DNA from: Novosphingopyxis baekryungensis DSM 16222
Lineage (GTDB): Bacteria; Pseudomonadota; Alphaproteobacteria; Sphingomonadales; Sphingomonadaceae
Reading direction: 5' to 3'
DNA: 64,000 nucleotides
Assembly (NCBI RefSeq): GCF_000420305.1
Contig: NZ_ATUR01000010.1
Coordinates: 1 to 64,000, forward strand
The translations under genes and the position numbers were made by a program. This document shows, piece by piece, positions 1-9,065 of this stretch (its first letter is position 1; every line of letters starts with the position of its first letter). The notes under the pieces are model-generated. The model searched no databases. It saw nothing but the letters and a program-made list of their open reading frames with translations, and was not told the DNA's origin.

Positions 1-54
1 AGCGCCGATGGTACTATTGCTCAAGCACTGGAAGAGTAGGTCGTCGCCAGGCAT
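1..54 (+). rRNA. rrf: 5S ribosomal RNA, 3' end (partial)
   Basis: The first bases match the 3' half of alphaproteobacterial 5S rRNA, including the GGTACTATTG and GTAGGTCGTCGCCAGGCA segments. The terminal CCAGGCA (about 47-53) would close the outer stem with the missing 5' TGCCTGG. The rest of the gene and the 16S-23S part of the operon lie before the window. The tRNA-fMet downstream is the usual last gene of an alphaproteobacterial rRNA operon. The exact 3' end could differ by a few bases. Confidence 0.85.
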
Positions 55-243
55 TGCAGCCGGCGCATCAAGGGAAAACCCATTCATAATGACATTATTT
101 TGGCCTCAGGCGCCGGTAGCCGCATCCGCGGCTTTGGCTATCGCGCCATAAGGCGCGGCGGCCGATCGGCCTTGCGAAGCCTCTGGCTTCGTTTATCCCC
201 TGAGATCATCGATATCATCTTCGGGACCTTGCAGGTCTCGCAT

Positions 244-320
<77 letters not shown>

Positions 321-334
321 AACAAAACAGCCTC

Positions 335-358
335 GCCCCACCGGCGGGGCTTTTTTTT
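335..358 (+). terminator. Rho-independent terminator of the rRNA operon
   Basis: GCCCC (335-339) pairs with GGGGC (346-350) around a six-base loop and is followed by eight T residues. It lies 15 bases after the tRNA-fMet CCA, so it most likely ends the rrn transcript. Confidence 0.85.
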
Positions 359-458
359 CGTCCTAAACCCGCGTGGTTCGGCAGCAGCGCATCCCGGTCT
401 TGGCAAGAAAGGCCAAAGCCGCTTATGCAGAGGGTCCGCGAGGTTAGGGAAACGATCC

Positions 459-1676
459 ATGGCACGGCCCCATGAGGCGGCACCTCTTCACGCCCATCGC
501 CTGCAATCGCGCCGGTTCATGTGGCTCTACGGACTCGCATGGGCCGGAGGAGCCGTGTCCTATGTGCCTTTTCTCACGCTTTTGCTGCCACTGCGCGTGG
601 CGGACCTTGCAGTGGGGCAGGCGGTCCAATGGCTTGGCTATATCAGCTTTGCCGGAGCGATTGCGGCGAGCTTGGGCGGCATTGTCTTTGGCTGGCTGAG
701 CGACATCAGCGGCACGCGGAACTGGTGGATCGGGGCGGGGCTGGTTCTAAATGTCGCGTTGCTGATGGCGATGTCGCAGATCAGTGCTGTGGTGCCCCTC
801 GTGGCGGTGCTGATCCTGTGGCAGTTCGGCCTGAACATGATGCTTGGTCCCCTGGCAGCCCTTGGCGGTGATCTGGTGCCCGATCGGCAGAAGGGCATGC
901 TTGGCGGATTGCTCGCCTTTGCTCCAGCTGCGGGGGCCGCGGCGGGCGCCGTCATCACCATACCGGGTCTGGCGGCGGCAGAGGGGCGATTCATGGTGGT
1001 CGCCGCCATGATCATAGCGTGTGTCTTGCCGCTGCTGCTGTTCGGCCGCCCGGTCGCATTTCCGGAACTAATGACGACATCGCCGCGCGATATCCACCAC
1101 AGATCGGCTGCGCAGTGCGGCATGGTGCGGATGTGGATCGCCCGGCTCGCCGTACAAATTTCCGAAGCGGCCCTGTTCGCCTATCTGCTCTATTATTTCC
1201 GTTCCATCAATCCGGACATCCGCGATGCAGACAGCGCCCGCATTTTCAGCGTCGTTCTGGTTGTCGCTATTCCCCTGGCCCTGTTCGCGGGGCGCTGGGC
1301 CGACCGGAATGGAAAAGCGATCATTCCGCTGCGTTGGACTGCCGGCCTTTCCGCGGGCGGACTGGTGATCATGGCGGCGTCCGACGGTATCGTCGGCGCG
1401 CTGGCGGGGTATATTCTGTTCGGTCTGGCAACCACCGTTTTCCTGTCGCTACACGCCAGTCAGATGCTGCGGGTGCTGCCGCGCCCGAGCACAAGAGGAC
1501 GGGATCTGGGGCTGTTCAACCTCACCAACACCGTGCCATCGCTCATCATGCCGTGGCTGACCATCGCGATCGTGCCCAGCTTCGGTTTCGCGCCATTATT
1601 TTGGTTGCTCGCCATGCTGGCCGCCTTCGCCTGTATCCTGCTGACCACGATCAAGGCCTTGCCCAAAGCGGCTTGA
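459..1676 (+). CDS. MFS transporter, putative glucan-oligosaccharide importer
   Basis: This 405-residue protein has about twelve hydrophobic segments and a motif-A-like loop, GWLSDISGTRNWW, after the second or third helix, as in major facilitator carriers. The ATG at 459 is preceded by AGGGAAAC, a fair ribosome site. It lies 64 bases before a GH3 glycosidase and a GH16 glucanase on the same strand, so uptake of the sugars they release is the natural guess. Substrate and direction of transport cannot be read from the sequence. The family call is firm; the role is inference from neighbours. Confidence 0.75.
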   Translation: MARPHEAAPLHAHRLQSRRFMWLYGLAWAGGAVSYVPFLTLLLPLRVADLAVGQAVQWLGYISFAGAIAASLGGIVFGWLSDISGTRNWWIGAGLVLNVALLMAMSQISAVVPLVAVLILWQFGLNMMLGPLAALGGDLVPDRQKGMLGGLLAFAPAAGAAAGAVITIPGLAAAEGRFMVVAAMIIACVLPLLLFGRPVAFPELMTTSPRDIHHRSAAQCGMVRMWIARLAVQISEAALFAYLLYYFRSINPDIRDADSARIFSVVLVVAIPLALFAGRWADRNGKAIIPLRWTAGLSAGGLVIMAASDGIVGALAGYILFGLATTVFLSLHASQMLRVLPRPSTRGRDLGLFNLTNTVPSLIMPWLTIAIVPSFGFAPLFWLLAMLAAFACILLTTIKALPKAA

Positions 1677-1706
1677 AATTCAAAACCAGCCGTGTAACCC
1701 CGTCTT

Positions 1707-1720
1707 TGATAACGTTCACA
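1707..1720. promoter_or_regulatory. Candidate LacI-family operator upstream of the GH3 gene
   Basis: TGATAACGTTCACA is an imperfect palindrome around a central AACGTT. Five of seven positions are symmetric, the form typical of LacI-family sites with a central CG. It lies about 20 bases before the GH3 start. No LacI gene is present in the window, so a regulator would act from elsewhere. One short site is weak evidence. Confidence 0.35.
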
Positions 1721-1740
1721 ACTGTAAAAGTGAGGCGGGG

Positions 1741-4266
1741 ATGGGATTGATCGGTAAAAGGCCGCTGCTGGCGGCGCTCCTGGCGTGCGGCACGGCGGCC
1801 TGCACGCAAATGCCACCTATGGGCACGGCGTCGGCCAGCTCTGCGGCACAAGATGACGCGGCGCTGTCCGCCGAGGCGCATGCCGCGCTCTGGCCCAGCG
1901 CCCACAGTCCGTCCGCCATCACCGATGCCGCCACCGAAGCGACCATTGCCCGGATGCTGGCAGCGATGACGCTGGAGCAGAAAGTCGGCCAGACGATTCA
2001 GGCCGATATCAGCACGATCAACCCGGCCGATCTGGCCGCATATCCGCTGGGATCGATCCTGGCTGGCGGCAATAGCGGACCATATGGCGATGAGCGTGCC
2101 AGCGCCGCCGAATGGGACCGGCTCGTCACCGAATTTCGCGCCGCCTCCATGGCGCCGCGGGCCGATGGCATAGCCGTGCCCATCCTGTTTGGCGTGGACG
2201 CCGTGCATGGCCACAACAATATTCCAAACGCCACGCTGTTGCCGCACAATATCGGCTTGGGCGCGGCGCATGATCCGGAGATGATTCGGCGTATCGGCGC
2301 GGTCACCGCGGCGGAGATCGCCGGAAGCGGGATAGAATGGACCTTCGCGCCGACCCTTGCGGTGCCGCAGGATCTGCGTTGGGGCCGCAGTTATGAGGGC
2401 TATTCGGCAGACCCGGCCCTCGTAGTCGCCTATGCGAAGGCGATGACGCTCGGCCTGCAGGGTCCATTGCGCGCGGGAGAAGATATTGCGGCCAACCATG
2501 TCGCGGCCACCGCCAAGCATTTTCTGGCCGATGGCGGCACGGAAGGCGGCAAGGATCAGGGCGATGCCAAAATTTCCGAACGCGAGCTGATTGCCACCCA
2601 TGCGCAGGGCTATCCTGCCGCGATCGACGCTGGCGCGCTGACCGTCATGGCCAGCTTCTCCAGCTGGAACGGCGTAAAAAACCACGGCAACCGGTCGCTT
2701 TTGACGGATGTGCTCAAGGACCGCATGGGATTTGAGGGGCTGGTGGTCGGAGACTGGAACGGACATGGGCAGATCGATGGCTGCACCGTGACCGATTGTT
2801 CCAAGGCGCTGGAAGCGGGGCTGGACCTGTTCATGGCACCCGACAGTTGGAAGGGCCTGTTCGACAGCACGCTGCGCGATGCCCGTTCGGGCAAGCTTTC
2901 CATGACGCGTCTGGACGATGCCGTGCGCCGCATTTTGCGGGTAAAGGCCAAGCTGGGCCTGCTGGAGGAAAGCCCGCCGGTGCGCCGTGATTATGCCGCC
3001 ATCGGCGCGCCCGATCATCTCGCTTTGGCACGAGAAGCGGTCTCCAAGTCGCTGGTTCTTCTGAAGAACAACGGATCGACCCTGCCGATCAAGCCCGGTG
3101 CCAGGGTGCTGGTGGCCGGCAAGGGCGCGGATGACATGGCGATGCAGGCCGGTGGCTGGACGGTCAGCTGGCAAGGCACCGATGTCGTGCGGTCCGATTT
3201 TACCAATGGCCAGACCATCTGGGAGGGCATTTCCGCCGCCGTCGGAGAGGCGGGCGGCAGCGCGCAGCTATCGGCCGACGGCAGTTTTTCGGCCAGGCCC
3301 GATGTGGCCATCATGGTGTTCGGCGAGGCGCCCTATGCGGAGTTTCAGGGCGATGTTCCCACGCTGGATTATCAGCCTGCCGGCGCAACCGACCTGGCGC
3401 TGCTCCAGAAGCTGAAGGCGGCGGGCATACCGGTGGTATCGCTGTTTCTCTCGGGCCGTCCGATGTTCGTGAACCCGGAAATCAACGCTTCGGACGCGTT
3501 TGTGGCGGCGTGGCTGCCGGGATCGCAGGGGGCGGGCGTAGCGGATGTGCTCGTCGCGCGCCGCGACGGCACGACCATGCATGATTTTACCGGCAGACTG
3601 CCCTTTGCCTGGCCGGCAGATGCGCGCTCGCCAGTGACGGAGCCGCTCTTCGCGGCGGGTTATGGCCTGGATTACGGCGCATCCACCATGGTGCCGCAGC
3701 TTTCCGAGGATCCGGTGATCGACGTGGCTGCCGCGCTGAATGTGGAGAATTTCTTCGGGGCCGGGAAGGCGCAGTCCCCCTGGGTCATGACGATTACCGA
3801 TGCGGGCGGCGCCCGGATCGTGGGATCGCCGCCGGTGAACAGTCCGGCCAATGCCGTCACGACGCGATCGGTGGACTTCAATGCGCAGGAAGACGCCAAG
3901 GAGATCGTCTGGACCGGCGACGGCGCGGTCAGCATCGATGGGCCGGCAGCCGATCTGTCGCGGCAGCTGAACGGTGCCTTTGCGTTGCGGATCGACGGGC
4001 AGATCGTGCAGCGCGGCGCGGGGACGGTGGTGCTGGCGATGGGCAATCAGCGTCTGGATATCAGCGATCGCATCGCCCGGCTCCCGATCGGCCAGCCCAG
4101 CACCTTGATGGTGCCGCTGCGCTGCTTTGTCGATGCCGGGGCGGATATGACACAGATGGGCAATGCGATGCGGCTTGAGGCGGAGAGCGGATTTGCGATG
4201 ATCCTGGCGTCTGCCAAAATCGAGGCGGTGGGCGAGAATCTGCCATGCCCTGCGCCAGCCGGCTGA
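1741..4266 (+). CDS. GH3 exo-beta-glucosidase lipoprotein
   Basis: The protein is 841 residues with a lipoprotein signal (LLAC, Cys16), so it is probably exported and membrane anchored. It is a glycoside hydrolase family 3 enzyme that removes glucose from beta-glucan ends. The N-terminal TIM barrel shows GVDAVHGHNN and KHFLADGGTEGG. The GLVVGDWNGHGQ motif carries the expected nucleophile Asp338. The middle alpha/beta domain (LLKNNGSTLP, about residue 440) is followed by a C-terminal beta domain like that of ExoP-type beta-1,3/1,4-glucan glucohydrolases. Length fits that subgroup. It lies between an MFS carrier and a GH16 endoglucanase, which suggests a laminarin or mixed-linkage glucan pathway. 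Confidence 0.9.
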   Translation: MGLIGKRPLLAALLACGTAACTQMPPMGTASASSAAQDDAALSAEAHAALWPSAHSPSAITDAATEATIARMLAAMTLEQKVGQTIQADISTINPADLAAYPLGSILAGGNSGPYGDERASAAEWDRLVTEFRAASMAPRADGIAVPILFGVDAVHGHNNIPNATLLPHNIGLGAAHDPEMIRRIGAVTAAEIAGSGIEWTFAPTLAVPQDLRWGRSYEGYSADPALVVAYAKAMTLGLQGPLRAGEDIAANHVAATAKHFLADGGTEGGKDQGDAKISERELIATHAQGYPAAIDAGALTVMASFSSWNGVKNHGNRSLLTDVLKDRMGFEGLVVGDWNGHGQIDGCTVTDCSKALEAGLDLFMAPDSWKGLFDSTLRDARSGKLSMTRLDDAVRRILRVKAKLGLLEESPPVRRDYAAIGAPDHLALAREAVSKSLVLLKNNGSTLPIKPGARVLVAGKGADDMAMQAGGWTVSWQGTDVVRSDFTNGQTIWEGISAAVGEAGGSAQLSADGSFSARPDVAIMVFGEAPYAEFQGDVPTLDYQPAGATDLALLQKLKAAGIPVVSLFLSGRPMFVNPEINASDAFVAAWLPGSQGAGVADVLVARRDGTTMHDFTGRLPFAWPADARSPVTEPLFAAGYGLDYGASTMVPQLSEDPVIDVAAALNVENFFGAGKAQSPWVMTITDAGGARIVGSPPVNSPANAVTTRSVDFNAQEDAKEIVWTGDGAVSIDGPAADLSRQLNGAFALRIDGQIVQRGAGTVVLAMGNQRLDISDRIARLPIGQPSTLMVPLRCFVDAGADMTQMGNAMRLEAESGFAMILASAKIEAVGENLPCPAPAG

Positions 4267-4323
4267 TTGCTGCGTCGATCCGCTGCGCCGCCTGTTTGCG
4301 ATAAGAGAATAAGGGGAAACGAG

Positions 4324-5208
4324 ATGCCGAGAATAGCCAAATGGGCCGCCATCGCGGTGCTGCCACTCTGCGGGTGCCAGACCATGGCCGATCCCGCCCC
4401 GCCGGCATCTTCATCCGGATCGACGCTGTTTGCCGATGAGTTCAATGCCGGCGCGCTGGACCGCAGCAAGTGGAATGTCGAAGGGCCCGCCTTCTGGGTG
4501 AACAATGAGCAACAGGCCTATGTCGATGCGCCGGAAACCATCCAGATGCTGCCCGAGGGATCGGTCGAGGGCGCAGATGGCGGCGTGCTGGCGCTGAAGC
4601 CGGTCTTTCGCGAGGGATACAAGACCCCGACCGGGCGCACCGCCGATTTTATCTCGGGCAGGATCGATACCAGCGAGAAGTTCGCCTTCACCTATGGCAC
4701 GGCCTCCGCGCGCATCAAGATGCCCGATGCGGTGGGGGTCTGGCCCGCTTTCTGGCTGCTCGGCTATGGCGAATGGCCCGGCAGCGGGGAGACCGACATC
4801 ATGGAATATGTCGGCGAAAAGGGCTGGACCGCCGTGGCCATGCACGGCCCCGGCTATTCCGGCGAAACACCATTGGTGAACCGATTCTATTTCGACGACG
4901 GCACCGATGTGACCAGCTGGCATGTCTATTCGGTCGATCGATCGCCCGACGAGCTGGTGTTCAAGGTGGATGGCCGCCCGACCTATCGCGTCACCCGCGC
5001 CATGGTCGAACATTATGGCAAGTGGGTCTATGACCGGCCACAATATGTCATCCTGAACTTTGCGCTGGGCGGGGTCTATCCGTCCAAGGTCAATGGCATC
5101 GAAGAACCCTATAGCGGTCTGCCGCAAGCGACCGTCAGCCGCATCCAGCGCGGCGATATCGCCATGTATGTCGATTGGGTGCGCGTGGAAAAAGCGGTCG
5201 GCGAATAG
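4324..5208 (+). CDS. GH16 beta-glucanase (laminarinase-type) lipoprotein
   Basis: The 294-residue product is an endo-beta-1,3(4)-glucanase of glycoside hydrolase family 16. The catalytic motif reads ETDIMEYVG, with Glu156 as likely nucleophile, Asp158 as helper and Glu161 as acid/base. ARIKMPDAVGVWPAFWLLG just before it is typical of laminarinases. The second catalytic position usually carries Ile or Leu; here it is Thr157. I chose the ATG at 4324 because AGGGGAAAC precedes it and it opens a lipoprotein signal ending LCGC (Cys18); a longer TTG frame from 4267 adds an unlikely leader. It begins 57 bases after the GH3 gene, and the pair could take laminarin to glucose. Confidence 0.9.
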   Translation: MPRIAKWAAIAVLPLCGCQTMADPAPPASSSGSTLFADEFNAGALDRSKWNVEGPAFWVNNEQQAYVDAPETIQMLPEGSVEGADGGVLALKPVFREGYKTPTGRTADFISGRIDTSEKFAFTYGTASARIKMPDAVGVWPAFWLLGYGEWPGSGETDIMEYVGEKGWTAVAMHGPGYSGETPLVNRFYFDDGTDVTSWHVYSVDRSPDELVFKVDGRPTYRVTRAMVEHYGKWVYDRPQYVILNFALGGVYPSKVNGIEEPYSGLPQATVSRIQRGDIAMYVDWVRVEKAVGE

Positions 5209-5358
5209 GGGCGGGCGGTCGGCACCGCTCCGCATACCCACGCCACCGGCCATCGGCTGATCGAGCATCGGCGCATGGTCTGAGCGGGCGTGGGCGCGGT
5301 GATTGTGCCGAAATCCGCCCTTTTCCATTGCCGCCCGGTGGTGCCATAGGGCGCCATC

Positions 5359-6480
5359 ATGACTTCTCTCGATCAGATGCAGCGCGATCTCGACGCGCTG
5401 GGCCGGCAAGGCCGGCGGCGGGCCTTGCGGCCGATTGCGGGTGTGGACTTTTCCTCCAACGACTATCTTGGGCTCGCCCGCGCGCCTGCCCTGCGGGATG
5501 CGGCCAGCAATGCGCTGGCACGCGGCGTCGCGCTGGGCTCCGGCGGGTCCCGGCTGCTGCGCGGCAATGATGGCGAGCATATTGCGCTGGAAGCCGAAGC
5601 GGCGGCGCATTTCGGGTCGCAGGCCGCGCTGTTCGTCGGCAGCGGCTATGCGGCCAATACCCTGCTGCTGGCCACCTTACCGCAGCGCGGCGATCTGGTG
5701 CTGTACGATGCGCTGATCCATGCCAGCACCCATGAAGGCATGCGCCTTGGCCGCGCCGAGTTCCGTGCCTTTGCCCATAATGATCCAGCCGCTGCACAGG
5801 ACGCCATCGCCGCGTGGCGTAAGCAGGGCGGCACCGGTCATGTCTGGATTGCGGTGGAAAGCCTTTACAGCATGGATGGCGATCGCGCCCCGCTGGCAGC
5901 CTTCGATGCGCTGGCGCAGCGCGAGGGTGCGATGCTTCTGATCGATGAGGCGCATGCCACCGGCGTCTATGGCGCGCAGGGGCGGGGCCTGGCGGACGGG
6001 ATGGACCGGCAGGCGCATGCTATCGTCATCCGTACCTGCGGCAAGGCGCTGGGCTGTGAAGGCGCGCTGATCCTCTGCGCTGCGCCGGTCCGCGAATTCC
6101 TGATCAACCGCGCGCGCGGGTTCATCTTCTCAACCGCCCCGTCGCCGCTGATCGCCGCCGTGGTGCGCGCGAGCCTGATGCTGTTGTCAGGCGGCCAGGC
6201 AAGACAGGACCGCCTGCATCGGCTGATCGACCATGCCGGGCGCGCATGGTCGGCTATCGGCATCGATCCGTCGGGGTCGGCCATCCAGCCCGTGGTGCTG
6301 GGCGATGCAGGCCGGGCGATGGACATGGCGCATGCGTTGCAGCAGCGCGGCTACGATATTCGCGGTATCCGCCCACCGTCGGTGCCGGAAGGCGGCGCCC
6401 GGCTGCGGATCACGCTGACCTTGAATATCACCGAGCAACAGGTCACCGATCTGGCCGCTTGCCTGAAGGACCTGTTATGA
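5359..6480 (+). CDS. bioF: 8-amino-7-oxononanoate synthase
   Basis: This 373-residue PLP enzyme condenses pimeloyl-ACP (or CoA) with L-alanine in biotin synthesis. Visible family marks are FSSNDYLGLA near the N-terminus, GSGGSRLLRGN, the cofactor-binding LLIDEAHATGVYG and the Schiff-base lysine in TCGKALGCEGA (Lys229). Its stop overlaps the bioD start (ATGA), so the two are translationally coupled. No biotin riboswitch or clear BirA operator was seen in the 150 bases upstream. bioB and a bioC/bioH pair are not in the window. Confidence 0.95.
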   Translation: MTSLDQMQRDLDALGRQGRRRALRPIAGVDFSSNDYLGLARAPALRDAASNALARGVALGSGGSRLLRGNDGEHIALEAEAAAHFGSQAALFVGSGYAANTLLLATLPQRGDLVLYDALIHASTHEGMRLGRAEFRAFAHNDPAAAQDAIAAWRKQGGTGHVWIAVESLYSMDGDRAPLAAFDALAQREGAMLLIDEAHATGVYGAQGRGLADGMDRQAHAIVIRTCGKALGCEGALILCAAPVREFLINRARGFIFSTAPSPLIAAVVRASLMLLSGGQARQDRLHRLIDHAGRAWSAIGIDPSGSAIQPVVLGDAGRAMDMAHALQQRGYDIRGIRPPSVPEGGARLRITLTLNITEQQVTDLAACLKDLL

Positions 6481-7097
6481 GCCCCATCATCGTCACCGGC
6501 ACCGATACCGATGTCGGCAAGACCGTGTTCGCCGCCGCCCTGACCGATGCGCTGGGTGCCCATTACTGGAAGCCGGTACAGGCGGGGCTGGAGGCGGGCG
6601 GGGATGCCGGCGGGGTCGCCGGGCTCGGCATTCCAGCGGCGCGAATCCTGCCCGAGGCTTATCGCCTGACCACGCCCTGCTCGCCGCATCGATCCGCCGA
6701 GATCGACGGCGTCACCATCGATCCGGCCTGGCTCGCTCTGCCGGACGTGGACGGCGCTCTGGTGATCGAGGGGGCGGGGGGCGCGCTCGTGCCATTGCGC
6801 GCGGACCTGCTCTATGCGGATCTGTTCCAGCGCTGGGGCTGCCCGGTCGTCATCGTGGCGCGCACGGCGCTCGGCACGATCAACCATAGCCTGATGACCG
6901 TGGAGGCCCTGAAGGCGCGCGGCGTGCCCATTCTCGGCATCGCGTTCAACGGCCCGCCCGAAGAGGAGAGCGAGGCCATCATCTGCCGCATCGCGGGCGT
7001 GAAGCGGCTCGGGCGTCTGCCGATGCTCGCCCCGCTCAACCGGGAAACGCTCGCAGAAGCCTTCGCCAAGTCGTTCGACAGGAAAGACTTTCGATGA
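6477..7097 (+). CDS. bioD: ATP-dependent dethiobiotin synthetase
   Basis: The 206-residue protein closes the ureido ring of dethiobiotin using ATP and CO2. It opens with IIVTGTDTDVGKTVFAAAL, the BioD P-loop, then has YWKPVQAG and the substrate-binding VIEGAGGALVPL. The start was set at the ATG overlapping the bioF stop (ATGA). A longer open frame reaching back into bioF is a shadow. It overlaps bioA in the same way at 7094. The order bioF-bioD-bioA is common in sphingomonads. Confidence 0.95.
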   Translation: MSPIIVTGTDTDVGKTVFAAALTDALGAHYWKPVQAGLEAGGDAGGVAGLGIPAARILPEAYRLTTPCSPHRSAEIDGVTIDPAWLALPDVDGALVIEGAGGALVPLRADLLYADLFQRWGCPVVIVARTALGTINHSLMTVEALKARGVPILGIAFNGPPEEESEAIICRIAGVKRLGRLPMLAPLNRETLAEAFAKSFDRKDFR

Positions 7098-8344
7098 CCG
7101 ACAGCCCGATCTGGCACCCCTTCACCCAGCATGGCCTGCGTGAACCGATCCCGCGCATCGCGCGCGCTGAAGGGGCCGCACTGTTCACGGCGGACGGCCG
7201 GCGGATCATCGACGCGATCTCGTCCTGGTGGGTGACCACCCACGGCCATGCCCACCCGCGTATCGCCGCGGCCATTGCTGATCAGGCCGCGCGGCTGGAC
7301 CAGATCATCTTTGCCGGTTGGACGCATGAACCGGCAGAAAGGCTGGCGGCAGGATTGCGCGCGATCATGCCGGACAGTCTGACGCGCCTGTTCTTTTCCG
7401 ATTCCGGCTCGACCAGCGTGGAAGTCGCGCTGAAAATGGCACTTGGTTACTGGCTGGATCGTGGGGAGGCGCGCCACCGTATTCTGGTGCTGGAACATGG
7501 CTATCATGGCGATACCATCGGCGCGATGTCGGTGGGCGCGCGCGGCGCTTTCAACCGTGCTTATGAGCCGTTGCTGTTCGACGTCGAGACGATACCCTTT
7601 CCTGTCAACGGGCATGAACAGGCCTGTCTGGATGCGCTGGAGCGCGCCTGCCGCGCCGGCGCGGCGGCGTTCATCGTCGAGCCGCTGATCCTTGGGGCGG
7701 GCGGCATGCTGGTCTATTCCGCGCAGACATTGGCCGAGATGCGCCGCATCTGCGCCCGGCACGATGTGCTGTTCATCGCCGATGAAGTGATGACCGGCTG
7801 GGGGCGCACGGGCACGCTGCTGGCCTGCGAACAGGCCGGTATCGTGCCCGATATCCTGTGCCTGTCCAAGGGGCTGACGGGCGGGGCGGTGCCGCTGGCC
7901 GTGACCATGGCGGCAGAGCCGATCTTTCAGGCGCATTATCATGCAGACCGGGCGCGGATGTTCTTCCATTCGTCCAGCTACACCGCCAATCCCATCGCAT
8001 GCGCGGCGGCCAACGCCAATCTGGCCATCTGGCGCGAGGAGCCGGTGCGCGACCGCATAGCCGCATTGGCGGCGCGGCAGGAGACGCGGCTGTCGGCCCT
8101 TGCAGAGCATGACGCGGTGCATCATGCGCGGCAGATCGGCACGATTGCCGCCATCGATATCGGCGCGGGCGCGGGCTATCTGAGCGATCTGGCACCCCGG
8201 CTGCTCGCCTTTTTCCGGGAGCGCGATGTCCTGCTGCGTCCGCTGGGCAACACGGTCTATATCATGCCGCCTTACTGCATTTCGGACGAAGACCTGGACC
8301 TTGTCTATCACGCCATCGAGGCCGCGATCGAACAGGTCACCTGA
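7094..8344 (+). CDS. bioA: Adenosylmethionine-8-amino-7-oxononanoate aminotransferase
   Basis: The 416-residue class III aminotransferase makes 7,8-diaminopelargonate, using S-adenosylmethionine as amino donor. Diagnostic parts are WHPFTQH at the N-terminus, ISSWWVTTHGHAHP, FFSDSGSTSVEVALKMA and the PLP lysine in LSKGLTGG (Lys259). The double tryptophan is characteristic of BioA rather than other class III transaminases. It is the last gene of the biotin operon and overlaps bioD by four bases. A 70-base gap separates it from the TetR operon. Confidence 0.95.
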   Translation: MTDSPIWHPFTQHGLREPIPRIARAEGAALFTADGRRIIDAISSWWVTTHGHAHPRIAAAIADQAARLDQIIFAGWTHEPAERLAAGLRAIMPDSLTRLFFSDSGSTSVEVALKMALGYWLDRGEARHRILVLEHGYHGDTIGAMSVGARGAFNRAYEPLLFDVETIPFPVNGHEQACLDALERACRAGAAAFIVEPLILGAGGMLVYSAQTLAEMRRICARHDVLFIADEVMTGWGRTGTLLACEQAGIVPDILCLSKGLTGGAVPLAVTMAAEPIFQAHYHADRARMFFHSSSYTANPIACAAANANLAIWREEPVRDRIAALAARQETRLSALAEHDAVHHARQIGTIAAIDIGAGAGYLSDLAPRLLAFFRERDVLLRPLGNTVYIMPPYCISDEDLDLVYHAIEAAIEQVT

Positions 8345-8395
8345 ACAGGCCGAACGGCCAAGATTGGCCTGAAAATTTCACCGGCCCATTGCACG

Positions 8396-8411
8396 GTTCG
8401 TTCGAACGAAC
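8396..8411. promoter_or_regulatory. Perfect 16-bp palindrome, probable operator of the TetR efflux operon
   Basis: GTTCGTTC is followed immediately by its reverse complement GAACGAAC. The site ends three bases before the ATG of the TetR gene, so it covers the place where a ribosome site would be. TetR repressors commonly bind such palindromes in front of their own genes. Autorepression of the whole efflux operon is the natural inference. Confidence 0.7.
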
Positions 8412-8414
8412 TAA

Positions 8415-9065
8415 ATGGCGCCCGTGACTCCGGACAAACTCCTCGACGTTGCCATCGCGATCTTCGGCCTGCACGGGCCGGAAGGCGCGAGCACGCGGCA
8501 GATCGCCAAGGCGGCGGACACCGCCATGTCGGCGATCACTTATCATTATGGCGGCAAGGAGGGCCTGTATCTGGCCGCTGCCGACCATATCGCGAACAAG
8601 CTGACGCAATCGATGGCGCTGCATTTCGATGAGGCGGCGGCCATTTCGCAGGACGATGCGGCGGGCGCGCGCCGGACGATCCGCGCCCTGCTGGCATCGC
8701 TGACGGAGCGCGTCTCGCAAGGCGAACAGGCCGATCATGCGCGCTTCATTCTGCGCGAACAGGCCCATCCGACGGCGGCGTTCGATCATATCTATGACGG
8801 GTTTCTCGCCCGCCTGTATGCCGCGGTGGCCCGGCTGATCGTGATCGCGACGGGCGTTGATAGCCGCACGGCCATCATCACGGCGTCCGGCCTGTTCGGC
8901 CTCAGCCTCAGCCCGCGATCTTCCAAGTCTGCGCTGCTGCGCCAGCTTGGCCGCGACCATTATGATCCCGATACGCGCGCGGACGTTCAGGCCTGCCTGG
9001 ATGCCGCGGTAATCTCCATTCTCGACGGACTGGCCGCCAGAGCCAACGGAAAAGATCTCCCATGA
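8415..9065 (+). CDS. TetR-family regulator of the downstream efflux operon
   Basis: This 216-residue repressor has an N-terminal helix-turn-helix (residues about 7-52) with STRQIAKAADTAMSAITYHYGGKEGLY, split here by family as recognition helix and the YHY..KE end of TetR domains. The C-terminal ligand domain resembles the CecR/YbiH type. Its stop overlaps the start of the membrane fusion protein gene (ATGA). The ATG directly follows a perfect palindrome and shows no Shine-Dalgarno sequence, so the message may be leaderless or start further downstream (GTG at 8424). The inducing compound is unknown. Confidence 0.85.
   Translation: MAPVTPDKLLDVAIAIFGLHGPEGASTRQIAKAADTAMSAITYHYGGKEGLYLAAADHIANKLTQSMALHFDEAAAISQDDAAGARRTIRALLASLTERVSQGEQADHARFILREQAHPTAAFDHIYDGFLARLYAAVARLIVIATGVDSRTAIITASGLFGLSLSPRSSKSALLRQLGRDHYDPDTRADVQACLDAAVISILDGLAARANGKDLP

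Noticed and set aside
5209-5358. Possible biotin riboswitch or BirA operator before bioF
   Set aside because: No biotin riboswitch class is known, and no convincing BirA-type palindrome was found in the gap.
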